A stretch of DNA of 6,246 nucleotides, taken from assembly GCA_902791085.1 (NCBI GenBank), contig CADAUN010000087.1:1-6246 (forward strand), read 5' to 3'. Both the position numbers and the translations under genes were made by a program. Source of the stretch: an uncultured Erysipelotrichaceae bacterium (GTDB lineage: Bacteria; Bacillota_I; Bacilli_A; RFN20; CAG-826). This document shows positions 5,925 to 6,246 of this stretch, in pieces; the first letter of the stretch is position 1, and each line of letters begins with the position of its first letter. The notes beneath the pieces were generated by a model, which saw only the letters and a program-made list of their open reading frames with translations, ran no database searches and was not told the origin of the DNA.

Positions 5925-5936
5925 CAAGATTGTCAT

Positions 5937-5942
5937 AGGAGG
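5937..5942 (+). promoter_or_regulatory. Strong ribosome binding site of ppdK
   Basis: A full AGGAGG lies 5 nt before the ATG at 5948. It is the strongest Shine-Dalgarno in the window, in keeping with a highly expressed central-metabolism gene. Confidence 0.9.
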
Positions 5943-5947
5943 ACAAA

Positions 5948-6246
5948 ATGGCACAAAAGAAATACGTCTACTCCTTCAAAGAAGCTCACGAGGCACACCT
6001 CGGGAAAGAGATTCTGGGAGGAAAAGGCTTCGGTCTGTGCGAAATGACGGCTGCGGGTATCAACATCCCTGCTGGCTTCACCGTGACCACCGAAGCATGC
6101 ACCCTGTACTATGAGTCAGGCAAAAAGATCCCAGACTTTGTGTGGGATGACATCGTGGCACATGTCCACGCCATCGAAGAAAGCAGCGGCAAAGTGTTTG
6201 GCGGGGCGAAAGGAAAAACCCCGTTACTCGTCTCCGTCCGTTCTGG
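5948..6246 (+). CDS. ppdK: Pyruvate, phosphate dikinase, N-terminus only (cut by window edge)
   Basis: The first 99 residues of an enzyme that normally has about 870-880. It interconverts ATP, pyruvate and phosphate with AMP, phosphoenolpyruvate and pyrophosphate in the cytoplasm, and is common in anaerobic Gram-positives as a glycolytic or gluconeogenic enzyme. The visible part is the start of the ATP-grasp nucleotide-binding domain: LGGKGFGLCEMT (23-34) with the conserved Lys at 26, then IPAGFTVTTEACTLYYESGK (40-59), and VSVRS (95-99) with R98 matching the conserved ATP-site Arg. IPAGFTVTTEAC together with the ESGKKIP continuation favours PPDK over the related PEP synthase. Codons here lean to C-ending and CTG forms, unlike the TTA/TTG-rich operon upstream, which suggests high expression. 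It has its own leader and lies beyond a terminator, so it is a separate transcription unit. Confidence 0.95.
   Translation, partial: MAQKKYVYSFKEAHEAHLGKEILGGKGFGLCEMTAAGINIPAGFTVTTEACTLYYESGKKIPDFVWDDIVAHVHAIEESSGKVFGGAKGKTPLLVSVRS

Noticed and set aside
5703..5947. Riboswitch or structured RNA in the ppdK upstream region
   Set aside because: Only simple hairpins are seen; no conserved riboswitch core was recognised.
5769..5954. Minus-strand 61-codon frame across the spacer before ppdK
   Set aside because: Built largely from low-complexity purine-rich sequence, starts inside ppdK, has no plausible ribosome site and covers the ppdK promoter region.
1..6246. CRISPR array, tRNA/rRNA genes, insertion sequence or defence system
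   Set aside because: No spaced direct repeats, no tRNA-like cloverleaf, no terminal inverted repeats with a transposase, and no nuclease or toxin-antitoxin motifs were found.

Overview
The window looks like chromosomal DNA from a low-to-mid-GC Gram-positive-type bacterium, probably Bacillota/Bacilli or a close relative. The reasons are strong AGGAGG/AAGGAG ribosome sites, extended -10 promoters (TGn then a -10), a U-tailed intrinsic terminator, an AT-rich pyrimidine-heavy spacer, a short-signal lipoprotein and a clostridial-type pyruvate, phosphate dikinase. TGG encodes Trp and there is no sign of UGA recoding. This placement is inferred from style and gene families, not from a marker gene.

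Layout. (1) 1-872, minus strand: the first 290 residues of a secreted lipoprotein with a serpin (serine protease inhibitor) fold, cut by the left edge before its reactive-centre loop. (2) 873-1087: AT-rich spacer with a possible promoter and a Fur/PerR-like dyad for the serpin gene. (3) 1088-2671, minus strand: an FGGY-family carbohydrate kinase of unknown substrate. (4) 2672-2757: an 86-bp divergent promoter region with an 11-of-12 matched inverted repeat whose two arms contain the two candidate extended -10 elements. (5) 2758-5702, plus strand: a tight three-gene operon of a GHMP-type heptose 7-phosphate kinase (HddA), a fused nucleotidyltransferase plus HAD phosphatase (HddC-GmhB) and a SIS-domain sedoheptulose 7-phosphate isomerase (GmhA-like), closed by a strong terminator at 5718-5739. 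(6) 5740-5947: a T/C-rich spacer with inverted repeats, a candidate promoter and a leader hairpin. (7) 5948-6246, plus strand: the first 99 residues of pyruvate, phosphate dikinase, cut by the right edge.

How it works together. The operon holds all four activities of the GDP-D-glycero-alpha-D-manno-heptose route: sedoheptulose 7-phosphate isomerisation, C1 phosphorylation of heptose 7-phosphate, removal of the 7-phosphate, and GDP transfer. They are packed into three polypeptides. In Gram-positives this activated heptose is known to feed surface glycans such as S-layer glycoprotein chains; no glycosyltransferase lies in this window, so the acceptor is unknown. The divergent FGGY kinase shares the regulatory region with the operon and may phosphorylate a related sugar. 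Sedoheptulose is one possibility, because the FGGY superfamily includes sedoheptulokinases and the product would be the GmhA substrate, but this is a hypothesis. The serpin lipoprotein and the dikinase look like functionally independent neighbours.

Nothing here is a clearly new class of system. The most interesting points are the compact fused heptose pathway with its altered SIS metal ligands, the shared symmetrical divergent promoter with an orphan FGGY kinase, and the bacterial serpin lipoprotein with a possible metal-responsive promoter.
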